64,000 bases of DNA from the NCBI GenBank assembly GCA_014867205.1, contig WGUO01000001.1, positions 294,181-358,180 of the forward strand, read 5' to 3'. This DNA comes from Muribaculaceae bacterium (GTDB lineage Bacteria > Bacteroidota > Bacteroidia > Bacteroidales > Muribaculaceae). Numbering within the stretch: the first letter of the stretch is position 1; every line of letters starts with the position of its first letter. The notes beneath the pieces were generated by a model. It saw nothing but the letters and a program-made list of their open reading frames with translations, searched no databases and had not been told where the DNA came from. A program made the position numbers and the translations under genes. Shown piece by piece: positions 51,076-59,955 of the stretch.

Positions 51076-51112
51076 TCCCGTCGGCGGGGAGTCGATTTCT
51101 CCTCGCCGGCGG
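51076..51112 (+). other. Intercistronic hairpin between permease and outer-membrane channel genes
   Basis: CCGTCGGCGGGGAG (51078-51091) pairs with CTCCTCGCCGGCGG (51099-51112), using two G:U-type positions, with a 7-nt loop. It is very stable and G+C-rich but has no T tract. Confidence 0.65.
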
Positions 51113-51142
51113 CTACATGAATCAAATCTGTAAAAGTCAAAA

Positions 51143-52519
51143 ATGAAAACAAGCAAATATATCATATTGGCGGCTCTGGCCTTTTCTATGTCGAGTTGTC
51201 ACATCTATAAGGAATACGAACTGCCTACCGACAATTCCTACGTCAAGAGTTTTGAGGAGTCAATGACCGCGCAAGCCGACTCAACTTCTCTTCCGTTCCT
51301 GTCCTGGCAGCAGGTGTTCACCGACCCGGTGCTTCAGGATTATATCCGTACAGCGCTCGCCAACAACAAAGACCTTGACAACGCTGTCAAGAATATCGAC
51401 ATAGCACGCGCACAACTCAAGGGGGCCAAACTGAGTTATTTCCCTGCCGTGGCACTCAACCCTAATGGTGGTGCCGCAAAGTATGGCGACGGCAAGATGG
51501 ACACTTGGACATATACCATACCTATGTCAATTTCCTGGGAGATCGACGTGTTCGGCAAGATTCTCAACCGCAAGCGCGGCGCAAAGGTCGCAGTGGAGCA
51601 GATGGAGGACTATCGTCAGGCAGTCCAGTCTCAGATTATCTGCGGTGTGGCAAACTGCTACTACAGCCTCATGCTCCTCAACCAGCAACTTGACCTGACC
51701 ACCAGGACCTCCGAGATCTGGAAAGACCAGGTTGAGTCGATGAAACTGATGAAGCAGGCCGGCATGGTCAACGAGGCGGCGGTCGTGCAGTCTGCAGCCA
51801 ACTACTGGAACATCATGGGCTCCATTCCTGACATAAAGAACTCGATACACGAGGTGCAGAACACAATGTCTCTCCTTCTGCATACCTACCCCCAGGAATG
51901 GACCGTCTCGTCTGACATGAACTTCGAGTTGCCGGCCGACATCGCCGCCGGTGTGCCTATGACATATCTTGCAGCGCGCCCTGACGTGCGTGCTGCCGAG
52001 AGGAGCCTTGCCTCGGCTTACTATTCCACCAACAGCGCCCGCGCTGCTTTCTATCCGAGTCTGACCATTTCCTCTAACGGAGGCTTCACCAACCTTCTCG
52101 GCTCTATTGTCTCCAATCCCGGCAAATGGTTCATTCAGCTCGCAGGCTCGCTTGCCGCTCCCCTCTTCTCTCGCGGAACAAACATAGCGAACCTTGAGGT
52201 GGCAAAAGCACGCCAGGCTCAGGCAATGAATGACTTCGAGACCGCTGTGCTCAGTGCCAGCGCCGATGTCAGCGAGGCTCTCGCAGCCTACCGCTTTAAT
52301 TCGGAAAAACGCGAATGCCTGATGAAACAAATAGATAATCTCGAAAAATCTGTGGAATATACGCAGGAATTATTAACTTTGGACCAGCGAACCACATATC
52401 TTGAGGTTTTGACCGCCCGCTCGAGCCTGCTCAGCGCACAGTTGTCGAGCCTCGTGGCATGGCACAGCAAGGTTGCCGCTCTTATCTCGCTCTACCAAGC
52501 AGTCGGAGGGGGACGGTAA
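51143..52519 (+). CDS. RND efflux outer-membrane channel (OprM/TolC-like lipoprotein)
   Basis: 458 residues. A lipoprotein signal ends in FSMSSCHIYKEYELP (Cys near 19), the NodT/OprM form. Two outer-membrane-efflux repeats follow, each with long amphipathic helices (NKDLDNAVKNIDIARAQLKG; AARPDVRAAERSLASAYYST) and short beta strands (SYFPAVALNPNGG; AAFYPSLTISSNGGFTN). It forms the trimeric outer-membrane tunnel for the adaptor and permease encoded just before it. A strong hairpin separates it from the permease gene. Confidence 0.94.
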   Translation: MKTSKYIILAALAFSMSSCHIYKEYELPTDNSYVKSFEESMTAQADSTSLPFLSWQQVFTDPVLQDYIRTALANNKDLDNAVKNIDIARAQLKGAKLSYFPAVALNPNGGAAKYGDGKMDTWTYTIPMSISWEIDVFGKILNRKRGAKVAVEQMEDYRQAVQSQIICGVANCYYSLMLLNQQLDLTTRTSEIWKDQVESMKLMKQAGMVNEAAVVQSAANYWNIMGSIPDIKNSIHEVQNTMSLLLHTYPQEWTVSSDMNFELPADIAAGVPMTYLAARPDVRAAERSLASAYYSTNSARAAFYPSLTISSNGGFTNLLGSIVSNPGKWFIQLAGSLAAPLFSRGTNIANLEVAKARQAQAMNDFETAVLSASADVSEALAAYRFNSEKRECLMKQIDNLEKSVEYTQELLTLDQRTTYLEVLTARSSLLSAQLSSLVAWHSKVAALISLYQAVGGGR

Positions 52520-52574
52520 TTTGGATGCCACTGTAAGCACACTTTTCACATTCACACTTTAAAATGCACATATC

Positions 52575-53369
52575 ATGAGTAATGTAAGTCCTTTGGCCTA
52601 TGTACATCCCGATGCCAAGATCGGAGAGAATGTCACTATTGATGCCTTCGCGTACATTGACGGAAATGTGGAGATCGGCGACGGCTGCCACATCTACCCG
52701 CATGTCAACATCCTGTCAGGTGCCCGAATCGGTAAGAACAACAGGTTCTATCATGGCTGCATAATTGCCGCCACTCCTCAGGATTTCCGCTGGAAAGGAG
52801 AGGACAGTTTTGTCGAGATAGGTGACAACAACACCATCCGCGAGCATGTCATCATAAACAGAAGTATCCATAAGGATGGCGTCACCCGCGTCGGCAACGA
52901 CTCTTTCATTATGGCACAAAGCCATATAGCGCACGACACCCGGATAGGCAACTCAGTGGTCATCGGCAACTCGGTCAAGGTAGCGGGCTCCTGCATTATC
53001 GGAGACTGCTCAATCCTGTCTTCATGTGCGCTTGTGCATGAGAAGTGTGAGATTGGCGAATGGGTGCTAATTAAAGGGGGCTGTCGTGTCAACAGCAATG
53101 TTCCGCCTTATGTCATCATGGCGCACAACCCTATCGCCTATTTCGGTGTCAACGCATACATCCTCCGCAAGGGAAACTTCAGCGACGAGAGAATTGACGA
53201 TATCGCCAAATGCTACCGTCACATCTATCAGTCGAACACTTCGGCCTTCAACGCCATGGTTCGCGTCAAGGCCGATGTCGCCCCCAGTCCCGAGCGCGAC
53301 GCGATCATCAAGTTTGTGGAGGGCCACAATTTCAAGATAGCCGCCCTTACACTTGACAATATGCTGTAA
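52575..53369 (+). CDS. lpxA: Acyl-ACP--UDP-N-acetylglucosamine O-acyltransferase
   Basis: 264 residues. The N-terminal two thirds are left-handed beta-helix hexapeptide repeats (AYVHPDAKIGENVTIDAFAY, then VEIGDGCHIYPHVNI and similar). FYHGCIIAATPQDFRWKGE, with the catalytic-site His region (HDTRIGNSVVIGNS), and HNPIAYFGVNAYILRKGNF mark LpxA. The C-terminal helical bundle is about 190-264. It catalyses the first step of lipid A synthesis. It follows the efflux channel gene by 55 bp and ends before a hairpin at 53419. Confidence 0.94.
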   Translation: MSNVSPLAYVHPDAKIGENVTIDAFAYIDGNVEIGDGCHIYPHVNILSGARIGKNNRFYHGCIIAATPQDFRWKGEDSFVEIGDNNTIREHVIINRSIHKDGVTRVGNDSFIMAQSHIAHDTRIGNSVVIGNSVKVAGSCIIGDCSILSSCALVHEKCEIGEWVLIKGGCRVNSNVPPYVIMAHNPIAYFGVNAYILRKGNFSDERIDDIAKCYRHIYQSNTSAFNAMVRVKADVAPSPERDAIIKFVEGHNFKIAALTLDNML

Positions 53370-53418
53370 TAAACCAAATGTCAGCAACGGTCTATACTGC
53401 CGTCACTCATACTCAATC

Positions 53419-53457
53419 GAGGCTGCCGATTACAATCAGATCGGCAGCCTCTGTTCT
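53419..53457 (+). terminator. Terminator-like hairpin after lpxA
   Basis: GAGGCTGCCGAT (53419-53430) pairs with ATCGGCAGCCTC (53440-53451) across a 9-nt loop. It is followed by TGTTCT, a weak T tract, and lies between convergent genes. Confidence 0.7.
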
Positions 53458-53475
53458 ATGCGTAAAGCACATAAT

Positions 53476-54810
53476 TTATTGAGCCGGGATGCTGTCGACA
53501 GGATGCGAATTGTTTCGCTCGCGGCGCTGCTTGCGAAAGTCTTCCCAGCGGTTTTTGAAGTTCTTTCGGGATTTTATTAGCGTGATGCCTGTCAGTTGCT
53601 TCAACATACTGAGCGCACGGTTGCCAATGCTGAAATTCTTTTCACCGGAATTAACCTTCATGAGGCGCAGGTCAGGTGTCTGTGCAAGCCTCACCTGCCG
53701 CTCGTCAACCATTGACACACGCTCAACCAGATTCTGAATCGATTGAGCGAGCGGCGGTGCATCCATAGCCTGATAGATTTCTATGTCGTCGGAATCAAAA
53801 TCGGCTTTGTCCCATTTTTTTGCCTCCTTCTCAGTTATATATTCCTTGTCTACCACATATACCTCGCCATATGTACTGACAAAATATGCTTCGCCAACAT
53901 TATTGAATCTAAACAGACGCCGTCCTCGGCCATCTGAGGCAATGTTATAGGAATAGCCGGTAAGATCCTCGGCTGCCAGATTTCTACTCAGAACATTGTC
54001 ATAATTGAAACGAACTCTGAAATTCTCGAAGTCAACACCTTTCTTAAAGATTGTTCCGAAATTTGGGACCCATCGGCGCTCCCGAGTGTCTGCAAGCACA
54101 TTGATATCTACAGCAATCCTGTCGTCATTACCGGTCCATATCTCGGCCGGACTATATCTCCCCATTACGGTGTCGCTACGTACTCCCCTTTCCAAGAACC
54201 CCGAGGGGAGTCCCGCAGTAGGCGGCAGACCAACCCAGTCTGACCATGAGAAGTGATGATTGCAGCGGTCACTGACGCTGTCAAGTCCCTCTGCGTTTGT
54301 AAACCGGTAATAGGAACGAGTCTTTATGATTCGCGGATTACTCCAGCCTCTAAACCTCGAGCCGGGTGATTTAGGAATCATATAGTCGACCATCTTCTCC
54401 CTGAACAGGAAAATAGTGTCGGAATAAGTGGACAGTGTGGAATATTCCCTTACATACGCGAGCAGATGAAGAACCTTGCTGCGGCGCGTCTCAACCATTA
54501 CCTCGGGCAATTCAAATGTGCTCTCCGACAAATACACCGTATCGACATCAGGACTCGAGACCTCTTTCTCGCCGTACCCCAGATAACGCACTGTAATCGG
54601 ATAACGTTCCGCCGCCACAAACGGCAGGCGTCCTTTCGACGTGCCTACTCCTACCGTATTGCCGTTACGATCAAATACCGACGCATTAGCCAGTGGCATG
54701 CCTGTCACCGAATCAACAACCACCGCACTTCTTCTCTGACCATCCATGCTGTGTGCAGAGAGCAAAGCGGCCAGAATCATGAATATCCTATCAATCCTAT
54801 ACATTGTCAC
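53476..54810 (-). CDS. Secreted carboxypeptidase-regulatory-domain protein, unknown function
   Basis: 444 residues. A signal peptide (about 8-24) is followed by a carboxypeptidase-D-regulatory-like domain (about 28-105; VVVDSVTGMPLANASVFDRNG, YPITVRYLGYGEKEV). The rest has no recognised family: it is rich in aromatic and charged residues with possible beta strands (YRFTNAEGLDSVSDR, FENFRVRFNYDNVLSRNL) and ends with a basic stretch (KSRKNFKNRWEDFRKQRRERN). Many Bacteroidetes proteins with this N-domain are cell-surface or outer-membrane proteins; no TonB plug or barrel is apparent. It is divergent from cdsA and probably transcribed alone. Confidence 0.78.
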   Translation of the reverse strand: MTMYRIDRIFMILAALLSAHSMDGQRRSAVVVDSVTGMPLANASVFDRNGNTVGVGTSKGRLPFVAAERYPITVRYLGYGEKEVSSPDVDTVYLSESTFELPEVMVETRRSKVLHLLAYVREYSTLSTYSDTIFLFREKMVDYMIPKSPGSRFRGWSNPRIIKTRSYYRFTNAEGLDSVSDRCNHHFSWSDWVGLPPTAGLPSGFLERGVRSDTVMGRYSPAEIWTGNDDRIAVDINVLADTRERRWVPNFGTIFKKGVDFENFRVRFNYDNVLSRNLAAEDLTGYSYNIASDGRGRRLFRFNNVGEAYFVSTYGEVYVVDKEYITEKEAKKWDKADFDSDDIEIYQAMDAPPLAQSIQNLVERVSMVDERQVRLAQTPDLRLMKVNSGEKNFSIGNRALSMLKQLTGITLIKSRKNFKNRWEDFRKQRRERNNSHPVDSIPAQ

Positions 54811-54928
54811 AATGTAGTGAAAGCAAACCTGAAGCCTTATTACGCTGTTAAGATATCGGCAACAGCACTACCCAGGGCACTCCCTACATATATCTAAACT
54901 GCGAATTATGACGAAATGTGACATATGG

Positions 54929-54959
54929 TTTGAAAAAAACAGTTTTTTTGCTAAATTTG
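54929..54959 (+). promoter_or_regulatory. Promoter for cdsA
   Basis: TTTG at 54929-54932, exactly 19 bp, then TAAATTTG at 54952-54959: a full match to the Bacteroidetes consensus. The predicted leader is about 55 nt. Confidence 0.8.
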
Positions 54960-55019
54960 TATTCTGAAAAATAACCCAGTCAACGAGAAATCCCTCTGTT
55001 TGATCTCAAAACACTCAAA

Positions 55020-55844
55020 ATGGATTTAAAGAAACTCCTGACCCGCACTGTCTCGGGACTTATATATTGTGTGATAATAGTAGGTTGCATCCTGTTGGGA
55101 AGCACCGGAGTGCTCGTGCTCGGCGGAGTGCTGTCAGCCATAGCATGCATTGAGTTCTCGCGCATCAGCCACGAATTCACCATTCGCACTATACCTGTGA
55201 TCATTCTTGACATAGCTGGATGCCTCTTTCTGTGCCTCGGCTACCTCGGATTTACGATAATAATCTGGGTCGCCATCATGCTGGCACGTTTCATCGAACA
55301 GCTCTATATCAAATCAGAATACCCGCTCAAAGATCTTGCACATTCCATGATGAGCCAGATTTATATCGGTGTGCCGATGGGCATCATGGCCGCTATCGCG
55401 GTTCTTCTTGACCCTATGATCGTGCTTGCAATATTCATCTTCATCTGGATTAATGACACCGGGGCATTCCTTGTCGGCAGCCTCATGGGCCGTCACAAAC
55501 TTTTCGAGCGCGTATCGCCTAAAAAGACCTGGGAAGGCTTTATCGGGGGACTTGTTTTCTGCATCGGTTTCTCTATTCTGTTTTATTATACGGCCAACCG
55601 TTTCTTCGGCATGGAGAGTTCCCTTCATGCAAACTTAGGGATTTGGCTTGGTCTGGCTACAGTTGTATCAATTTTCGGCACTTGGGGCGACTTAGTGGAG
55701 TCTATGATCAAACGCACTCTGCACATCAAGGACTCAGGCAACATCATCCCGGGCCACGGCGGCATTCTTGATCGCATAGACTCCCTGCTTCTTGCCCTTC
55801 CGGCCTGCGCTATCTATTTCGCGCTCATCCTCTTTACCGCTTAA
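55020..55844 (+). CDS. cdsA: Phosphatidate cytidylyltransferase
   Basis: 274 residues with about eight transmembrane helices. The CDP-diglyceride synthetase signature is clear near the C-terminus: GTWGDLVESMIKR followed by HIKDSGNIIPGHGGILDRID, with the metal-binding Asp residues. NDTGAFLVGSLMGRHKLFERVSPKKTWEG lies in the middle. The enzyme makes CDP-diacylglycerol, the branch point to phosphatidylethanolamine and phosphatidylglycerol, from the phosphatidate produced by acyltransferases such as the one at 19121. It has its own promoter and shares a terminator with the convergent barrel gene. Confidence 0.95.
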   Translation: MDLKKLLTRTVSGLIYCVIIVGCILLGSTGVLVLGGVLSAIACIEFSRISHEFTIRTIPVIILDIAGCLFLCLGYLGFTIIIWVAIMLARFIEQLYIKSEYPLKDLAHSMMSQIYIGVPMGIMAAIAVLLDPMIVLAIFIFIWINDTGAFLVGSLMGRHKLFERVSPKKTWEGFIGGLVFCIGFSILFYYTANRFFGMESSLHANLGIWLGLATVVSIFGTWGDLVESMIKRTLHIKDSGNIIPGHGGILDRIDSLLLALPACAIYFALILFTA

Positions 55845-55868
55845 GCAATACGCAGCCGCATAAATATT

Positions 55869-55905
55869 ATACGCAGGAATCATACAGATATTCCTGCGTA
55901 TTTAA
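55869..55905. terminator. Bidirectional terminator between cdsA and barrel gene
   Basis: ATACGCAGGAAT (55869-55880) pairs perfectly with ATTCCTGCGTAT (55890-55901) across a 9-nt loop, followed by TTAAATT. It lies between convergent stops. Confidence 0.85.
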
Positions 55906-55923
55906 ATTATCAATACCAGCAAA

Positions 55924-56622
55924 CTATTTGGCGCGGAACCAATAACCGAGCGAGAGGGAGATAGTCATCGAGTTGGAGGCGCGAATCGGCTCCTTGCGGC
56001 CTGACTTGAGCATATTGCCAAGGCCATAGTAAAAACGCGCGTCAAGATAGATGGAGTTACGCGGATTGATGCTGAACTCCCCCCCTATTCCGCCTGATAT
56101 CCCGTAATCGACCTTCTGATTGACCGATTGTGCGTATTGGTATGTGATATGTGTGTCGAAGTCGGGGTTTGACGTCACATTGGCATAGTCGAAATTAGCC
56201 TTTGTAGACTCACCGACGAAGAAACTCACCGACGGGCCGGCATTGATGAAAAACTTGCCTCTGTTACCGAAATATATGTGCGCCAGAAACGGAATCTGGA
56301 TGTAGTTCACCGTTCGAGAATAATTGTATGGCTTATCCTCGAAGTCTTCATCCCAGCCACGCTGTTCCCAGTTCAGTTCGACAATGAATCCGAAGTGCTT
56401 TTCCTCAACATACCTGAAATTCAGACCCGCGTTTCCGCCGAGTATGAAGTTTTGCGTCACGCTTGGAGTGAAGGCGACCCTTGAGAAGTCAACCCCTCCA
56501 TGGGCACCGAAATAGATTCGCGAGGCATAATGTGACTGCGCACCGGCCTCTATGGGGAGGAACATTAATCCGGAAGCGAGTATGACTGCTCCAGCAAGCC
56601 GCGTCAGTGACTTACTCTTCAT
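55924..56622 (-). CDS. PorT-like outer-membrane beta-barrel protein
   Basis: 232 residues from ATG 56622. The signal peptide ends near GAQS at about 30. The mature chain follows the PorT/outer-membrane-barrel pattern: FGAHGGVDFSRVAFTP, then VEEKHFGFIVELNWEQRGW, VNYIQIPFLAHIYFG, FINAGPSVSFFVGE, YGISGGIGGEFSINP and a final aromatic-ended strand (LSLGYWFRAK). It is probably an eight-strand barrel of unknown cargo. The gene overlaps the end of the LysM protein gene by 11 bp, so it is the second gene of a minus-strand operon. Confidence 0.82.
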   Translation of the reverse strand: MKSKSLTRLAGAVILASGLMFLPIEAGAQSHYASRIYFGAHGGVDFSRVAFTPSVTQNFILGGNAGLNFRYVEEKHFGFIVELNWEQRGWDEDFEDKPYNYSRTVNYIQIPFLAHIYFGNRGKFFINAGPSVSFFVGESTKANFDYANVTSNPDFDTHITYQYAQSVNQKVDYGISGGIGGEFSINPRNSIYLDARFYYGLGNMLKSGRKEPIRASNSMTISLSLGYWFRAK

Positions 56623-58585
56623 AATCCACAACTATCTTGTCAATGGAATTGAACGGCGTAAACTTCACAAGATATACCGGGGGATTAAACATGCCGGCCC
56701 AGTTGCTTGCACGCACCAGCCGGAAATCGCTCTGCACTGTCATGCGTGAGTCGTCAAGTGTGTTGATGTCGCCCTTACTCTTGGCCAGTTCAGGGATAAA
56801 GTAGTTGGATGTATCATATCCAACTGCAGCATATAGTGGCAGCGACTTAACCGGAGTGCGGTTCCACATCATCTTATAGTTCTGCAGGAACCTGCGGTAG
56901 GCCTCACCGTTCTTCTCTATATAGAAACGTGAGGGTACCGTGACAGAGGCATTATGGAACTGCTCTTCGAGCGCATCCTCAAGCACTATCCAATTGGGAC
57001 GGCCAAGAACGTCGATGTCAGCAAGCGGGTGCTCCTCACGTGCGCTGATCACATTCTTCAGAAGTTCCGATACTTCTGCTTTTTTCACTGGATATCCATA
57101 AATCAGATATTTCCCATCATCGCCGAACATGTCCGAGCCAATGCCGGCCACCGGCATAGTGCGAATCCGCGACGGCTCCCAGAGACGATGCAACGCCCCT
57201 GCAAGCAGATCGTTGTTGTCCTCCTCACCCACAAATATCAGCGTACGGTCTCCATAAAGTTCATGAGCCTCATATGCGATATTGTCGTTGAACAAAGTCG
57301 AAGGAGTCAGAAGCTGGATGATATATGGGTTGGTGTTATAGTCATCGCTCTTGACGTCAAACGTATTGACAAGCGGTGTGCGCTTTGATTCTGCGTATTT
57401 TGCAAGATAATCGGGCACACCGCCATCGTTGGTTATGAATATGACGGTAGGCTTGAATGTGTCAAGCTCGGCGGAAACCTTATCAGAAGATTCAGAGCCA
57501 TCCACAACCTTGAAGTCTATGCGGTAATCAGCACGTTTCTGGCAGTCTATACCAGTCAGGAATCCACGCAGAAATTCGGCATCCTTATTAGATGAAGAAT
57601 TCTCAGTCACAACCGCTACTCGAACCGTATAGCGCTCATCGTCGGCGGCAATCTTATGAACATCTCGGTAAATCTCCTCGATGCCACCCTCGGTGGTCTC
57701 GCGAGGATCAGCCTCCACCACTATCTTTTCGCTTGTTGTCTCGTCAATATGTGGAATTGCGATGTACTGCTTGTTTTTTAACTCTGCGACATCAGGATTT
57801 GCATCTTTCAGCACATCCTCGCTAATGCCGCGACTTTCGGCTATTGTATTCCAAGTCTCGTTTTTAGAGACTTTGTGGATTTCTATCGAGTCGAGATTTG
57901 TCTCACGCACGGTCTTGGTGGTCGTGACCATTCCGGTGCCGCGGGCAGGGATTCTTATATTGTCACCGGCCTTGAAATTCTTCTCGCTGACCCCGGGATT
58001 CGCCTCCATAAGGGCCGCCACAGAGACTCCATATTGGTTAGCTACCGCGTAGAGCGTGTCGCCAGATTTTACGGTATAGAAAGTTCCGGACTTATCATCC
58101 TTGGCAGTCGCCTTGGGGATACTCTTGCTTGCGGGCCGTATGATGATTGATTCTCCGGCACGGATGCCGTTACGGCTATCCGGATTCAGTTTGTATATTC
58201 TGTCTACAGTCACACCATACTGCTTGGAGATTGCATAGACAGTCTCGCCACGTTTCACATTGTGACGCAGTTCTCCGTCAGGACCGGGGCCCTCTGTTGC
58301 CTTTACCGACTTCTTCGGTTCGCCGGGGGCAGGATAATAAATCTTCATGCCTTTCTTGAGCGGAGACACGGCCGACGGATTGAGTTCCTGAAGTTGAGCA
58401 TCATCCCACCCGTAGCGGCGGGCAATGCCGAAGAGTGAGTCGCCCTTCTTTGCCTTATACACATAGTAGTTCTTGCCAAGCAGTTCAACAACCGGCAGGT
58501 TTACCTCCACAGCCCCCGCCGTGATCATGGCGGCCGCGGCAAGCGAGATGAATATTGACAGATATCGTCGTAAGGTCCTTTTCAT
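56612..58585 (-). CDS. Four-LysM protein with periplasmic-binding-protein-like C-terminus
   Basis: 657 residues. The signal peptide is about 1-27. Four LysM repeats lie at about 40-83 (YVYKAKKGDSLFGIARRYGW), 107-150 (HNVKRGETVYAISKQYGV), 167-211 (YTVKSGDTLYAVANQYGV) and 233-276 (HKVSKNETWNTIAESRGI). From about 315 the chain looks like a type 1 periplasmic binding fold: VRVAVVTENSSSN, a VIFITNDGGVP strand, NPYIIQLLTPST, DRTLIFVGEEDNNDLL, then AVGYDTSNYFI. LysM domains should hold it to peptidoglycan, and the binding-like half may sense or bind a ligand or serve as a lytic regulator, as in LpoA. It starts the operon with the barrel gene. Confidence 0.85.
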   Translation of the reverse strand: MKRTLRRYLSIFISLAAAAMITAGAVEVNLPVVELLGKNYYVYKAKKGDSLFGIARRYGWDDAQLQELNPSAVSPLKKGMKIYYPAPGEPKKSVKATEGPGPDGELRHNVKRGETVYAISKQYGVTVDRIYKLNPDSRNGIRAGESIIIRPASKSIPKATAKDDKSGTFYTVKSGDTLYAVANQYGVSVAALMEANPGVSEKNFKAGDNIRIPARGTGMVTTTKTVRETNLDSIEIHKVSKNETWNTIAESRGISEDVLKDANPDVAELKNKQYIAIPHIDETTSEKIVVEADPRETTEGGIEEIYRDVHKIAADDERYTVRVAVVTENSSSNKDAEFLRGFLTGIDCQKRADYRIDFKVVDGSESSDKVSAELDTFKPTVIFITNDGGVPDYLAKYAESKRTPLVNTFDVKSDDYNTNPYIIQLLTPSTLFNDNIAYEAHELYGDRTLIFVGEEDNNDLLAGALHRLWEPSRIRTMPVAGIGSDMFGDDGKYLIYGYPVKKAEVSELLKNVISAREEHPLADIDVLGRPNWIVLEDALEEQFHNASVTVPSRFYIEKNGEAYRRFLQNYKMMWNRTPVKSLPLYAAVGYDTSNYFIPELAKSKGDINTLDDSRMTVQSDFRLVRASNWAGMFNPPVYLVKFTPFNSIDKIVVDYEE

Positions 58586-59034
58586 TTACCAAGCAAATTA
58601 TTTGCGTGCCTACGAGCCGGTCGGCAATATCGACACAGCCCTTATTACAAGTGCCCGCATATATTCCTACAAAATTACAAAAAAAAAGCCTAACCACAAA
58701 AACAGCGGTGAAATACAGTTACACAGTTACATTTCTTGCCGGGAATTTTTTTGTTTAATAATTTTTGTTTAACTTTGTGCCGTCGTATCAATTCACGGCA
58801 AAGACAGCGGAGGCAGTCTTTCAATATTGTTAATAGCGTTTGCTATTTGTTCCAATCAGAATGAAACGTCGGAAATTTCATTTGAAATAAACGGGAACAG
58901 GTCGCGGACGTCCATGATAGTCATGGGCGAGACTTGCCGTTTATTCCACCATCCGACGGGTGCATTCTGGGCAGTTTAGCCCATGTTTTGTATCCGTCGG
59001 TTTAGCAATGAACATTGGCATTCGCAAAAAATGA
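58586..59034. other. Intergenic region with promoter and long leader
   Basis: Divergent region of about 450 bp. A plus-strand TAACTTTG at 58770-58777 is a good -7 motif, with TTTG at 58750-58753 (spacer 16). It would give a leader of about 250 nt before the PAP2 gene. The leader holds a small TGGGC/GCCCA hairpin near 58968-58984 and runs of G+C-rich sequence unlike neighbouring spacers. No open frame of note. Confidence 0.45.
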
Positions 59035-59907
59035 ATGCTGATGTTCAGATTATCTCACACCGGGATTCTGGCTATGACATTATGTGTCGCGCTCATCACG
59101 CCCCTTGATGTTTACGCCGGATATCCCGATACTACCACTATTCCAATTGACTCTACGCTTGACTTTCACGAAGTTGAGCGACTAACCGCTGATACTCTTG
59201 TTTCAGCGGGAGGGACGGCCTATGACAATCACCGCTCCCTTTATGACAGTAAGTTTAAACCTACTCAACTAATATTGCCGGCCGCTTTGATTGCCGTAGG
59301 CTCCTTCGGAGTGTGCAACGGTGCCTTCAACCAGCTTAACCATAAAGTTAAGGACGGTATGTCGGATTTACGTGGGAATCACTATTTCCATGCTGACGAT
59401 TATATCCAGTATCTTCCGTCCGCAGTTTATCTCAGTTTGGGATTTACCGGTTTAAAAGCCCGCAATACCTTCAAGGAAAGACTTGCTGCGGGGCTTACCG
59501 CCTACATCAGTATGGCGGCAATGATAAACATCACTAAATATTCTGTAAGAGAACGCCGCCCAGATTCCAGTGCCAGAAATTCATTTCCATCTGGTCACAC
59601 TGCCACTGCATTCACAGGTGCCGAACTGATACGTATCGAATATGGCGACTGGTGGGGTGCAGGTGCATATGTCTTAGCCACAGGAATAGCTTTACTGCGG
59701 CTATACAACGAGCGTCACTGGCTCAACGACGTGATTGCGGGGGCCGGTATAGGCATACTTTCTGCACGCATTGGCTACTGGATGCTTCCTCTCTATCGCA
59801 AATTGTTTCACTGGGATTCCTCGCCCGCAGCCCCTGTGCTCGCCGTGACGCCCGCGTTATCTCCAGTCGAAAGCAATATCTCTATTAGCGCGGCACTGAT
59901 TTTCTAA
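59035..59907 (+). CDS. PAP2-family membrane phosphatase
   Basis: 290 residues. A signal-like N-terminal helix (about 6-28) is followed by a region of about 60 polar residues, then several helices of a type 2 phosphatidate phosphatase. All three catalytic motifs are visible: KYSVRERRPDSS, the FPSGHT box at about 184-189, and RLYNERHWLNDVIAG. Relatives dephosphorylate lipid phosphates such as undecaprenyl pyrophosphate, phosphatidate or lipid A phosphates; the substrate here is open. ATG at 59035 is the frame start; the next in-frame ATG at 59041 is equally possible. Confidence 0.9.
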   Translation: MLMFRLSHTGILAMTLCVALITPLDVYAGYPDTTTIPIDSTLDFHEVERLTADTLVSAGGTAYDNHRSLYDSKFKPTQLILPAALIAVGSFGVCNGAFNQLNHKVKDGMSDLRGNHYFHADDYIQYLPSAVYLSLGFTGLKARNTFKERLAAGLTAYISMAAMINITKYSVRERRPDSSARNSFPSGHTATAFTGAELIRIEYGDWWGAGAYVLATGIALLRLYNERHWLNDVIAGAGIGILSARIGYWMLPLYRKLFHWDSSPAAPVLAVTPALSPVESNISISAALIF

Positions 59908-59955
59908 CAAGCAAGCTATCAAAAATAAAATAAGTTAAACCAAAAATCAACTGAG

